Source of the DNA: Chitinophaga pinensis
GTDB taxonomy: Bacteria; Bacteroidota; Bacteroidia; Chitinophagales; CAMDFR01
Direction: 5' to 3'
Assembly (NCBI GenBank): GCA_945897725.1
Contig: CAMDFR010000002.1
Span: forward strand, 1-64,000
Length of the DNA: 64,000 nt
Shown here: in pieces, positions 1-8,097 of the stretch
How the letters are laid out: the number at the start of each line of letters is the position of its first letter
Numbering within the stretch: the first letter of the stretch is position 1
Notes under the pieces: model-generated
What the model was told of the DNA's origin: nothing
The model's database searches: none
Seen by the model: the letters and a program-made list of their open reading frames with translations, nothing else
Position numbers and translations under genes: made by a program

Positions 1-199
1 AATCTCAAATCAAAAAAACGGATCTATAATCTGTCACTAACTTATCATCATCACTATTTTGTTGATGATAAAAAGAACTAGATAAATACAGATAATATTT
101 CCCAAAGTAATGATAGGTGATTTTCGCCTCACGAATGATTCACAAAACAAAAAAAATGTACGTTGTTAATCTGTCGGGTGAGCCACCCGCCAGGGGATT
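1..199 (+). repeat. Long direct repeat, left copy (flanks secreted operon)
   Basis: This stretch matches 5119-5309 in the same orientation over its whole length, with scattered substitutions and small indels. Shared blocks include AATCTCAAATCAAAAAA, CTATAATCTGTCAC, AAAGAACTAGAT, GATAGGTG and TTTTCGCCTCA, and both copies end with a TGTCGGGTGAGCCACCCGCC hairpin. The copy starts at base 1, so it may extend beyond the window. No ORF is shared by the two copies. Between this repeat and the first gene (200-349) I see no gene. Confidence 0.85.
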
Positions 200-349
200 G
201 TGGTATGGGATTGAGGCGTTTTGCAGTAAAGACACGAGAGAGAAACTCTTGTTGCAGTGGGGAACTGCCATTTTAAGATTGGAATGAAGAAGTACCTCTC
301 TTATATGATTGAAGTAATATGCAAATTAGAAGCACATACGTTTAATGAA

Positions 350-389
350 CCCACAACCGCAACCACCGGAGGGTAGTTGTGATTGTGGG
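350..389 (-). terminator. Imperfect long hairpin after the secreted operon
   Basis: CCCACAACCGCAACCACC and GGGTAGTTGTGATTGTGGG can pair with about three mismatches or wobbles around a short loop. It lies about 10 nt past the stop codon of the last gene of the operon. There is no good U-tract, so termination is inferred from position and stem strength. Confidence 0.5.
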
Positions 390-399
390 CTAGTTGTGG

Positions 400-1353
400 T
401 TACCACCATCCAATAACATTATAAGTTACAGATTTAGGTTGTCCGTTTCCGTAAGCGACACCAACGTCTCTATACGCTTTAATTCTTTCGCTTTCTTGAG
501 CTTGTTCTTTTAAAGTATAGTTCCACTCACGAGCGTCAAGTTCTTTAACTCTCGCTGCAATTTTGCTTGAAAGTGTTTTTACTTCTGCAAAGCAAGCAGC
601 GCTAGGATCTATCGTTGAAAGAATTTCGCCTGCCGTATTTCCTGCATCAACAGTTTGATTGGCAGCCCATAAGTTTGAAGCTTCTGCTAATTTTAATTTA
701 CACTGTCTGTCAATCTGTAGTTTGTAAATTGGAGCAACAGCATCCATGCATTTATCATAGCACGTTTTACAAACTTCAGGTACGCTAGTCAATTTATAAA
801 TCGCTTCTTCGTATTTGTTCTGGCTAGCTAAAGTTTGAGCTTCCTTAACAATAAAGTCACATTTACTATTGTAGTATTCAACAATTTTAGTCTTTCCTTT
901 TTCAATAAATGCTTGGTAATTTGGATCGGTGGTTTTTAAATTTTTAAGTGCAGAGATATATGCTTTGGTTTCATTTTCTCCTACTCCTTTTACAGTTGTA
1001 GAAATACTTGCAAATTTAGTACCATCAATTCCGTCTCCAATATACAATGTTACATCCAATGTAAATGCTTGCATTGGAGGTGCGGTAGGTGTAATATCCT
1101 TAGACATTACATTGATATTTGCAGTTATAATAAAGCGTTGATTTGAAGCACTACCACCCATACCGTTTTGCGTCACAATCTGACTTAGTTTGTTTGCCAA
1201 CATGCTGCGAGCAGCTTCCGGCATATTGTTAATTTGTTGTGGCACGTAAGCAGCTAAAGTAATTCGAGCCATATCATCACTTTTGCCAGCCGTATTTTGT
1301 GCATAGATATTACAACCTACAACAATTAAGATACTTAGAATTATTGATTTCAT
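400..1353 (-). CDS. Secreted protein of unknown function (CsgG-like N half, helical C half)
   Basis: 317 aa from the ATG at 1353. The track's longer form starts at an upstream TTG that overlaps the preceding gene, so the ATG giving MKSIILSILIVVGCNIYAQ, a signal peptide, is preferred. Residues ~25-150 alternate strands and helices in a pattern reminiscent of CsgG/LpoB-type nucleotide-independent periplasmic domains, and the next ~150 residues are helical, with an EEAIYKL segment like a TPR helix and several cysteines (CKTCYDKC). It ends in GWW. It is the last gene of a five-gene operon, 19 nt after its neighbour. I do not recognise a named family; the fold comparison is inference. Function unknown, probably periplasmic or outer-membrane associated. 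Confidence 0.75.
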   Translation of the reverse strand: MKSIILSILIVVGCNIYAQNTAGKSDDMARITLAAYVPQQINNMPEAARSMLANKLSQIVTQNGMGGSASNQRFIITANINVMSKDITPTAPPMQAFTLDVTLYIGDGIDGTKFASISTTVKGVGENETKAYISALKNLKTTDPNYQAFIEKGKTKIVEYYNSKCDFIVKEAQTLASQNKYEEAIYKLTSVPEVCKTCYDKCMDAVAPIYKLQIDRQCKLKLAEASNLWAANQTVDAGNTAGEILSTIDPSAACFAEVKTLSSKIAARVKELDAREWNYTLKEQAQESERIKAYRDVGVAYGNGQPKSVTYNVIGWW

Positions 1354-1372
1354 AATTATATTTTTTTTAGTG

Positions 1373-2332
1373 TTATTTTTCTCCAAGCACTATTGATGCT
1401 TGTCCTAAACCTTTCATCATTAATTTGTTTGTGATTAAAAAAGGTTCCTTTTTCAAATAGCTTTGTAATCCTTTGCAAAAACCTTTGGCATCAATTGCCA
1501 CGCCTGCTTCGTTGTACATCGGAATTCTCACTTGTTTAAACAACATCATGTTTTCTGTAGATTCACTGGTGCTAAAACGACCTTTGACACAATTTTTTGT
1601 GAACCATTCTTCAATATAACTATTTAATTCTTTTCCGTCATACTCTGATTCTAAATCACCATCCCAAGAATCGAATTTTTTGATACGTACTATTATTTCT
1701 CTACCGTTAGCAAACATGTCGTCAAAATGAGCCATTAATTGAACATTAAAGTTGTCAAGATGAGAAAGCACAGCAGTTTGAAGCATTACTGGTAAGGTAG
1801 CACCTATAAGTTCGTTACCTGTTCCTGATGCCCCAGCTATTTGTTTATCTGTATACGCATCTAAACCTTGAAGAATAAATGTGATAGATTTTTTTGGCCC
1901 TACTTGATTTATTGTCCAAGTAACCTGCATCCAAATATCAGCTTTGGCTGTTTTCTTTAATTTATCAATCGGGCTTTCGCTAACACCTGCACCGGTTTTA
2001 CTTGTCAATAAAGCATCCTCTGCGCTCTCAGATGCTAGTGTTTTTAAAACACCTTCCATTGACTCTAATGGGAAACCTCTTTCTGCCATTAACTCACCAA
2101 GCTTAGCAACGACCAACAAAAGATCTGCGTTTTCTTGAAATGCTCTTTTGTAATCAGGAACTTTAACTTTCGTACCTTGATTGTCAAACTCCAACATGTA
2201 GCCATTTGTGTTACACCAAACATCACTTGGCACGACCATTATCGTTGGCTTTTTAGCTTGTGAAAAAACTAAGGTAGTTGCGCCAAAAGTTACGATAGCA
2301 ACTACTATTATCTTTTTTAAAAAATTTTTCAT
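1373..2332 (-). CDS. Secreted DUF6175-like protein
   Basis: 319 aa with an N-terminal signal peptide ending near VFSQA. The mature start KKPTIMVVPSDVWC, the central KKTAKADIWMQVTW and the stretch LESEYDGKEL resemble what I remember of the Bacteroidota-specific DUF6175 family, a recollection not checked by search. The order (PTIMVVPSD, then a helix AKLGELMAERGF, then ADIWMQ, then a DAYTDKQIAGA strand pair) is like a CsgG/TolB-N-type domain: an NDP-free alpha/beta sandwich seen in outer-membrane assembly factors. That similarity is inference. It sits fourth in the operon, 10 nt from the preceding gene. Biochemical role unknown; periplasmic or outer-membrane location likely. Confidence 0.75.
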   Translation of the reverse strand: MKNFLKKIIVVAIVTFGATTLVFSQAKKPTIMVVPSDVWCNTNGYMLEFDNQGTKVKVPDYKRAFQENADLLLVVAKLGELMAERGFPLESMEGVLKTLASESAEDALLTSKTGAGVSESPIDKLKKTAKADIWMQVTWTINQVGPKKSITFILQGLDAYTDKQIAGASGTGNELIGATLPVMLQTAVLSHLDNFNVQLMAHFDDMFANGREIIVRIKKFDSWDGDLESEYDGKELNSYIEEWFTKNCVKGRFSTSESTENMMLFKQVRIPMYNEAGVAIDAKGFCKGLQSYLKKEPFLITNKLMMKGLGQASIVLGEK

Positions 2333-2342
2333 ATTTCTCTTT

Positions 2343-2822
2343 TTAATTGTTTAAAATTTTATCTGCAATCATTTGTTTTTTTAGGTCACTTCTCAAAACT
2401 CGAATAATAAAGCCATACATTACATCACCATCACGTCCTTTTGCTTTTTCTTTTTTGCCAAAAGACTCATCTTTATCAGAGGTAAATTTTTTGTAATCGC
2501 CACCATCTTTAAAGAAGTTGTTGAAATAATCAGCTTTGTTTTCGCGAATATTAGGGGCGTTTAGAATGGGTCTTGTTTCACAATCGGGCTTACCGTTTCT
2601 AATACCAACAAACAAAACAGCGTTTATTACTTCTTTTCTTGCTTGCTCCAAAGCATCTGCTCTATTTTTTCCTTTGCCCCATGCTTTTAAAGTAATACTG
2701 CCATCAAGCTCAGCACCCATACACTCTATTTCGTGTGTATAGTTCCCTGATAATTTATTGTTTGCTTTAGAACCGACAAAAAGCAACAAATTTATTGTAA
2801 GTAAGAATATTGTTGTTTTCAT
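2343..2822 (-). CDS. Small secreted protein, paralogue of the next upstream gene
   Basis: 159 aa with a signal peptide (hydrophobic core IFLLTINLLLFVGS). The mature part contains LKAWGKGKNRADALEQARKEVINAVLFVGI, which aligns with IKVWSYSKKPDVAIEQAKKNAVHGIIFKGF in the neighbouring gene, and both continue with ENKADYFNNFFKDGG / ENEKADFFKPFFADGG and a C-terminal LRSDLKK / LRKDLED. The strand-then-helix layout ending in an (A)LEQARKEA-type helix is also typical of LPP20-like lipoproteins, but there is no lipobox cysteine here. Third or fourth product of a five-gene operon with gaps of 10-15 nt. Function unknown. Confidence 0.75.
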   Translation of the reverse strand: MKTTIFLLTINLLLFVGSKANNKLSGNYTHEIECMGAELDGSITLKAWGKGKNRADALEQARKEVINAVLFVGIRNGKPDCETRPILNAPNIRENKADYFNNFFKDGGDYKKFTSDKDESFGKKEKAKGRDGDVMYGFIIRVLRSDLKKQMIADKILNN

Positions 2823-2837
2823 ATTTTTAATTTTTGG

Positions 2838-3359
2838 TTAGAAACCTGCATTAAGTGATTTAATAATTCCTGCATCTTCTAAATCTTTTCTTAAAGCAGA
2901 TACATTTACAGAAACAACTACTCCAATTTTATATTCTTTACCAATTTTCATTCTGTCTTCAGCGGCAACAGCACCATCGTTAGAAGTAGAAACAAATTTC
3001 ATATACTTACCACCATCAGCAAAAAACGGTTTAAAAAAATCTGCTTTTTCATTTTCCAGATTAACATTACTTGTTAATGCTTTTTGGCCCTCTACAGGGC
3101 CTGTTCCAGTAAACCCTTTAAAAATAATACCATGAACAGCATTTTTTTTCGCTTGCTCTATAGCAACATCAGGTTTTTTGGAGTAAGACCATACCTTAAT
3201 TAAATAGGTGCCTTGGGTACCCGTCTGCACTACATTGATTTCATATCTCCACTCTTCAGTGTCTTGGTCCGCATTTTTTTTTGCTTGAGCATTTGCTACA
3301 GATGAGCAACCTATAATAAGCATAAGCAAAAGGCTCATTTTCTTTTTGATATTTTTCAT
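2838..3359 (-). CDS. Small secreted protein, paralogue of the next downstream gene
   Basis: 173 aa from the ATG at 3359; the 12 extra residues in the track come from a TTG in the AT-rich gap. The start MKNIKKKMSLLLMLIIGCSSVANAQ is a signal peptide; the cysteine in IIGCSS could be a lipobox, although the cleavage after ANAQA looks as good. The mature body matches the 159-aa neighbour throughout (see that entry), so the two arose by tandem duplication and then diverged strongly. The second gene of the operon, 70 nt after the 441-aa gene. Role unknown; tandem paralogues inside one operon suggest a heteromeric envelope complex, which is inference. Confidence 0.75.
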   Translation of the reverse strand: MKNIKKKMSLLLMLIIGCSSVANAQAKKNADQDTEEWRYEINVVQTGTQGTYLIKVWSYSKKPDVAIEQAKKNAVHGIIFKGFTGTGPVEGQKALTSNVNLENEKADFFKPFFADGGKYMKFVSTSNDGAVAAEDRMKIGKEYKIGVVVSVNVSALRKDLEDAGIIKSLNAGF

Positions 3360-3429
3360 TTTTGTTTTTTTAATGGTAAATAAAAAGTATTGCAATCAGC
3401 CATAAGCCAATTGCAATACCTGATGTTAA

Positions 3430-4755
3430 TTATTTCATTTGTTTAATAAGCAAACCAGAGTAAAATTTCTTACCTCCCTTAAATGTAGTACGATCAATCA
3501 CCGGTGCAGCTTCTTTTCCATCAGCAGCTGGTTGAGCCACGGGCGCTTCGTCACCATTATAGGTATTGTCCCAAATTAATTCTTTATCTGCTACAATAGT
3601 ACCAATACTTTTATAGGTTGCTACTCCAGTTTTAGGGTCTATGTTTTGCTCAAGTACTTCAAACTTTTCACCACCTTCTAAACCTTCTTTTTTACCAATT
3701 TTAGCAGTGATAGGGTTGCCAGTATAAAGAGGTGTTTTTGTTTTAAACACCTCATATGTTTTCTGAAGCTTAGCGTAAACATTGTCAATAATTCTTACTG
3801 TAGAAAGAGCGATGATTTGATCCTCCGTTCTTTTTTCAGTTAAAGAGAAAGTTATTAAACCTGTAGCATTGGCATCACCAACAAACTCAAGCTTAAATAA
3901 ATCTGTTTTGTCAAAAGCCTCTTTCTTTTTAGGATCAACACCACCTTTTTCCATATACATGTCTGTGAAGAATGCATTTTGAATTGTGTCGTTCCATACC
4001 AATTTGTATAGGTAAGATGTTGCGAAAATAGAATAACCCTCTTTTGTCTTTTCGTAAACAGCATCGATACCTTGGTTCGCTTTATCTAAAAGCGCAGGTA
4101 CAGTAATCTTTGCAGCAGCCTCTGCTTTTGCCAAATCTCTAACAACAGCAGCTACAGGCTCATTAGGATAGAAATTAAATTTGTTGATCACCACAAACGT
4201 ATTTCCTATTAATTCAAAGCCGGCAGTTTTTAATAATGCCTGTCCATCAGAAGAAGCTTGAGCAGACTTTGCTTCTAGAAAAGAAGCATTAAATACACCT
4301 CTATCAGCAACCAAATTCCAATCAAAACTACCATCTGCTTGTCTGTTAAACCATTTAGCAACAAGTTTGTTGGCTATTTTTTCTTTTGATAGATATTTTT
4401 GAATTCTATAAGGTAATTCTCTAGCAACAGAATCGATTTTTATAGACGCTGCACTTGCTAACATACCACCTACTTGAGAAGGCTTATAAATGAGAGACTT
4501 TTCTTCTGCAGTTAAAGTGTAATTAGCAGGATTGAATGATTTTTGATCAATGGTGTGGTCGTTATATTTATCAGGGAAAGGAGCAGTGTTGAATGCCTTT
4601 AAAACGATATCTTTTTTAGGAAATTTTTCAGATTCAACAACCATGGTGTGTAAAGAGCTTCTACGAAACTTTACGTCTAATGGTTTGTCTTGTGTTTGGG
4701 CGAATAAGCTAGTACCCAATGTCAATAAGCTAAATGCAATAATTGTTTGTTTCAT
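3430..4755 (-). CDS. Large secreted protein of unknown function, first gene of operon
   Basis: 441 aa from the ATG at 4755 (MKQTIIAFSLLTLGTSLFAQ, a clean signal peptide); the track adds 13 residues from an upstream TTG. There is no membrane anchor after the signal. Predicted layout is an N-terminal helical part with LPYRIQKYLSKEKIANKLVAKWFNR, a middle region rich in strands (ELIGNTFVVINKFNF, GYSIFATSYLYKLVWND), and a C-terminal region with PITAKIGKKEGLEGGEKFEVLE that looks like a small beta barrel seen in proteins with an FlgT/SH3-like end. I do not recognise the family. It leads the operon and has ~360 bp of gene-free DNA upstream up to the right repeat. Envelope location inferred. Confidence 0.75.
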   Translation of the reverse strand: MKQTIIAFSLLTLGTSLFAQTQDKPLDVKFRRSSLHTMVVESEKFPKKDIVLKAFNTAPFPDKYNDHTIDQKSFNPANYTLTAEEKSLIYKPSQVGGMLASAASIKIDSVARELPYRIQKYLSKEKIANKLVAKWFNRQADGSFDWNLVADRGVFNASFLEAKSAQASSDGQALLKTAGFELIGNTFVVINKFNFYPNEPVAAVVRDLAKAEAAAKITVPALLDKANQGIDAVYEKTKEGYSIFATSYLYKLVWNDTIQNAFFTDMYMEKGGVDPKKKEAFDKTDLFKLEFVGDANATGLITFSLTEKRTEDQIIALSTVRIIDNVYAKLQKTYEVFKTKTPLYTGNPITAKIGKKEGLEGGEKFEVLEQNIDPKTGVATYKSIGTIVADKELIWDNTYNGDEAPVAQPAADGKEAAPVIDRTTFKGGKKFYSGLLIKQMK

Positions 4756-5093
4756 TTTTGTGTTTTTGTATGTAATTAAATTTTTCCTACTCATATGGCT
4801 TTTCGGATGCGCCCCGTTTTTTAAAGTGGGTTCTGGTCGCCACTTGTATTTGCAATATTAGTAAATGTTTATCAAATACCACCGATATTGTCCTTAGTGG
4901 GGTGTCTAAAAACGCGAGAACCAAGGACATAAGTAGCGCTAAGGCTTGTCTTTGCGTCAGTTTATGACCTCAGAATGCTGAATCTATGGCGGGTGACACC
5001 CAACATGGGTTCAGAAGGAAACTTCTTGCATTGAGCAGAAATGTAAGGTTGATGAAAGTTATCTTTTGAAACATTACCTACGAACGCTGAATT

Positions 5094-5118
5094 GATGTCG
5101 GGTGGCTCACCCGACATC
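5094..5118. repeat. Perfect 11-bp-arm palindrome abutting the long repeat
   Basis: Arms GATGTCGGGTG and CACCCGACATC around a 3-nt loop GCT. The last base touches the first base of the right long direct repeat. The same left arm occurs again at 5280-5290 at the far end of that repeat, where the partner arm is imperfect, so the repeat unit is bordered by this hairpin on both sides. Confidence 0.85.
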
Positions 5119-5309
5119 AATCTCAAATCAAAAAACGGACCTATAATCTGTCACGAACTCATCATGATCACTAATTTTTTGAAGATACAAAGAACTAGAT
5201 GAATACGACTAATCGATGAACGATAGGTGGTTTTCGCCTCATGAATGTTACATAAAGTAATAAAAACATGTTTTGTTATGATGTCGGGTGAGCCACCCGC
5301 CATGGGATT
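5119..5309 (+). repeat. Long direct repeat, right copy
   Basis: Same-orientation copy of 1-199. The pair encloses the five-gene secreted operon exactly, with the left copy after the last gene and the right copy before the first. The ends carry the GATGTCGGGTG hairpin motif. No coding sequence is preserved between copies, so it looks like a non-coding element such as a MITE-like repeat or a recombination remnant; which of these is undecided. Confidence 0.85.
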
Positions 5310-5447
5310 CGCGAGTAATACGGACCAATAATCACACAAAATAAATAAACTAAACTTGACGTTGTATAATAAACACAAGTATGAGAAGTTTGGGCTTATT
5401 GATTCTGATGTCCCTTTTTTTAATGGGATGTCTAACCACGCAAGCCT

Positions 5448-6443
5448 TCACTTCTTACTTACCCCCTTTTGTTGATGTTGTAGAATGATAGTTGATATTT
5501 TCTCAGAAAAAAGCCCGGCTCCCTTTTTATTCAAGTGCTGATACTCGTAATACATACTATCATTCAACTCCGGCAAATCATTATTGTAAAAATCATACAC
5601 CTCCATATTCGTATACTTCTTTGTCGCCTCCACTAATTTCTTTGAATACATCAACTCAGCTTTGTCAATAAATGTTCCCCTGGTAAGCTGCTTCCAATAA
5701 GGTGAAGCTGGAGGCTGATACATGATAAAATAGGATTTATTTGTACTCAATGCTTGTAGCACTTCTTGAAATTTTGTCCAGCGGACATCGCTATTGGAAA
5801 AGTGCTTATACCAAGCATGGTTCTCAAAATACTTAGTGGTCTCGATAGAATCTTTTAATAATTGAAAATAACCAGTATTGCCACGGAAACCCTTGTTATT
5901 TTTGATAGCAAGCGCTTCACCATCCGTTAGCTCTTTAGGTCTATCTAAAATATCATTGAAGGTTTCTGATAATAGCACAAAATACATTGAAATAAATTCT
6001 CTTGGATTGTCCCTATGCAACCTCAGCCTTTCTAAAAACGACATTTGCTGAAAGCCCTTGTTTGACAAGTAGCCAAAATCTATGGCACCGTCATTAATTT
6101 GCCAGCTACTCACACTCACCACAAAGATGAGGTTTGAAGAAGAATAGCGATTTTTTATAGCGTAAAGAAAGGACACAAGGTCTCCTCCTTTTGTTGCAAT
6201 ATTGATCGTATTATATCCTGTGTTTTTTTCAATAATGGATGGAAACAATTGTTTTTCTGCTCTAGAATCTCCAGCAATAATGATATTTACTTTTGTCGTA
6301 TCAATCTTCAATCTGGTGATCTTATTTTCCATGTCACTGATACTTTTATCTTCCAACCTATAGTTGATTATGTTATGCACAAAGAAAAACAGCACCGAAG
6401 GAATGATCAGAAAAAGGAAAGTATGGTATAGAAACTTTTTCAT
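5448..6443 (-). CDS. SGNH-like membrane-anchored protein paired with MBOAT
   Basis: 331 aa from the ATG at 6443, 8 nt past the MBOAT stop; the track start (6533) lies deep inside the MBOAT gene. One N-terminal membrane segment (~8-25, FLFLIIPSVLFFFVHNII) anchors a soluble domain. NIIIAGDSRAEKQLF (Ser60) is a block-I SGNH motif, and EYQHLNKKGAGLF near the C terminus supplies the His; the residue three before the His is Glu rather than the usual Asp. SGNH proteins of the AlgJ/AlgX/DltD type work with MBOAT acyltransferases to move acyl groups onto extracytoplasmic polysaccharide. The tight operon supports that role. The acceptor polymer is not identifiable. Confidence 0.8.
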   Translation of the reverse strand: MKKFLYHTFLFLIIPSVLFFFVHNIINYRLEDKSISDMENKITRLKIDTTKVNIIIAGDSRAEKQLFPSIIEKNTGYNTINIATKGGDLVSFLYAIKNRYSSSNLIFVVSVSSWQINDGAIDFGYLSNKGFQQMSFLERLRLHRDNPREFISMYFVLLSETFNDILDRPKELTDGEALAIKNNKGFRGNTGYFQLLKDSIETTKYFENHAWYKHFSNSDVRWTKFQEVLQALSTNKSYFIMYQPPASPYWKQLTRGTFIDKAELMYSKKLVEATKKYTNMEVYDFYNNDLPELNDSMYYEYQHLNKKGAGLFSEKISTIILQHQQKGVSKK

Positions 6444-6451
6444 GTCGATTC

Positions 6452-7900
6452 CTAAAATTGAAAATAAATAAATTGTTGTTCCTTGCCAACGAACCAAATA
6501 ATTGTAGCAATGATTCCATAGTACATTGACCATCTCAAAGGCTTATACCACGTGTTTCCTAGACGTGCTATCGCAAATTGCTCCTCTCTTCCAATCCATT
6601 CTATCAGAATAAATACGCCCGTCAATGCAATAATGGGAGGGGTAAGCCCTATGCCTGGAAAATAAGGAACTGTAAAGATAGACATGGAGAAAATTTCTCT
6701 AACATAGTAATAAGCATCGTGAACATTTGCTGCCCTAAAAAATATCCAAGCAAATACTGTTAAGCTAAAAGTTAGTCCAATTGAAAAAACATCTTTTATT
6801 GTTGGTAGGTACTTCCCTTTTGCTACAATATCCAAATTATTTCTATTTGTATTGGATAGAATGGATGGCATTATATATAAGGCATTTAAAAAGCCCCAAA
6901 TTAAAAAAGTCCAGTTGGCACCATGCCAAAAACCACTCACCAAGAAGATGATAAATGTGTTTCTGACTTTGATCCATGTACCTCCCTTACTTCCCCCTAA
7001 TGGAATATAGAGATAGTCTTTAAACCAAGAAGAGAGAGAGATGTGCCATCGACGCCAGAACTCTGCTATGTCCCTTGAAAAATAAGGGAAAGCAAAATTT
7101 CTTAACAGGTCAATCCCAAATAATCTTGCTGTTCCAATTGCAATATCTGAGTATCCTGAAAAATCGCAATAGATTTGAAAAGTAAAGAACAGTGCACCTA
7201 AAACATGTGTACTTCCTGAATAGTCAGCAGAATTATTAAAAATCTTGTTTGCATATTCAGCACAATTATCGGCTATCACAATCTTCTTAAACAAACCCCA
7301 TAAAATCTGTCGTAAACCATCCACTGCCTTTGCATAATCAAATTGTCTCTTTTTCAATATTTGTGGTAAAAGATGCGTCGCTCTTTCTATAGGACCTGCG
7401 ACTAGCAAAGGAAAGAAACTAACAAAAACGGCGTAATCAATAAAATTTCTTTCCGGCCTCATCCTGTCTTTATAAAGATCCAGCACATAAGATAAACCAT
7501 GAAAAGTATAGAAGGAAATCCCCACAGGTAAGATAACTTGTAAGGAACTTAAGCTCGTATTAAAACCAAGCAATGAAAGTCCGTCGGCAAAAGAGTCTGC
7601 GAAGAAATTATAATATTTAAATACACCTAGAAAGCCAAGATTAATAACAATACTTATCTGTAACCAAATTAATTTGCTTCGTTGTTGCTTAGCTTCACAG
7701 ATCTTGATACCGGTATAAAAATCTAATAGCGTTGAGAAGACTAGCAAAAACATAAAGCGCCAGTCCCAGCAAGCATAAAAAAAGTAGCTAGAAACGAGCA
7801 GTAAAATATTTTGAAGTCTTACATTTCTTTTAGTTGCAAACCAGTAAAGTATAAAAACAATCGGTAAGAATATTGCAAAGCTTAAGGAGTTGAAAAACAT
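6452..7900 (-). CDS. MBOAT family O-acyltransferase (AlgI-like)
   Basis: 482 aa, polytopic. Family signatures are FPLLVAGPIERATHLLPQ (~ residue 165), WRRWHISLSSWFKDYLYIPLGGSKGG (~290-315) and FLVSGFWHGANWTFLIWGFLNALY, with the presumed catalytic His in the FWHGANW motif. These enzymes pass acetyl or other acyl groups from a cytoplasmic donor across the membrane to surface polysaccharides (alginate, teichoic acid or peptidoglycan in studied members). First gene of a two-gene operon with the SGNH-like partner. A TAACTTTG element on the minus strand (8059-8052) lies ~150 nt upstream and is the likely promoter. Confidence 0.9.
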   Translation of the reverse strand: MFFNSLSFAIFLPIVFILYWFATKRNVRLQNILLLVSSYFFYACWDWRFMFLLVFSTLLDFYTGIKICEAKQQRSKLIWLQISIVINLGFLGVFKYYNFFADSFADGLSLLGFNTSLSSLQVILPVGISFYTFHGLSYVLDLYKDRMRPERNFIDYAVFVSFFPLLVAGPIERATHLLPQILKKRQFDYAKAVDGLRQILWGLFKKIVIADNCAEYANKIFNNSADYSGSTHVLGALFFTFQIYCDFSGYSDIAIGTARLFGIDLLRNFAFPYFSRDIAEFWRRWHISLSSWFKDYLYIPLGGSKGGTWIKVRNTFIIFLVSGFWHGANWTFLIWGFLNALYIMPSILSNTNRNNLDIVAKGKYLPTIKDVFSIGLTFSLTVFAWIFFRAANVHDAYYYVREIFSMSIFTVPYFPGIGLTPPIIALTGVFILIEWIGREEQFAIARLGNTWYKPLRWSMYYGIIATIIWFVGKEQQFIYFQF

Positions 7901-8051
7901 ATTTTCTATCTATTTCAAAGCTTTAAGTGGCTAGCTGTTTGTGTCATTTTTGTTACTAGTGATAACGTTTTGCTATACGCTACCCCTTTTTCACCACTTT
8001 CGGTAGGTCACCACTTTTATAACGAGTCACCTTGCTTGTTAATAATATCAA

Positions 8052-8059
8052 CAAAGTTA
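8052..8059 (-). promoter_or_regulatory. TAnnTTTG -7 element for MBOAT operon
   Basis: TAACTTTG on the minus strand. A TTG on that strand (plus CAA at 8075-8077) lies 15 nt upstream, slightly shorter than the usual 17-23. With 8090-8097 it forms an inverted pair ACAAAGTTA / TAACTTTGT. Confidence 0.5.
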
Positions 8060-8089
8060 GTATTTTATTAACTACAAGTGCGCATAAAA

Positions 8090-8097
8090 TAACTTTG
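8090..8097 (+). promoter_or_regulatory. TAnnTTTG -7 element toward rmlA operon
   Basis: TAACTTTG on the plus strand, mirror image of the 8052-8059 element. If used, the rmlA transcript would have a ~350-nt leader that contains the structured repeat at 8210-8300. No clear TTG at the right distance. Confidence 0.45.

Larger units (their letters stand above)
4756..5447. other. Gene-free mosaic of short repeats upstream of the operon
   Basis: No supportable gene. Contents in order: possible operon promoter region (no clear TAnnTTTG found), a 26-bp motif at 4897-4922 (TGTCTAAAAACGCGAGAACC) with a relative at 5423-5446 (TGTCTAACCACGCAAGCC), a 16-mer TCAGAAGGAAACTTCT at 5011-5026 that recurs inverted at 43649-43664, a short GGGT/ACCC hairpin near 4990, a perfect palindrome at 5094-5118 and the right copy of the long direct repeat at 5119-5309. 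Confidence 0.7.

Noticed and set aside
5151-5378. 75-codon minus-strand ORF in the right long repeat
   Set aside because: Not preserved in the left repeat copy, so not coding.
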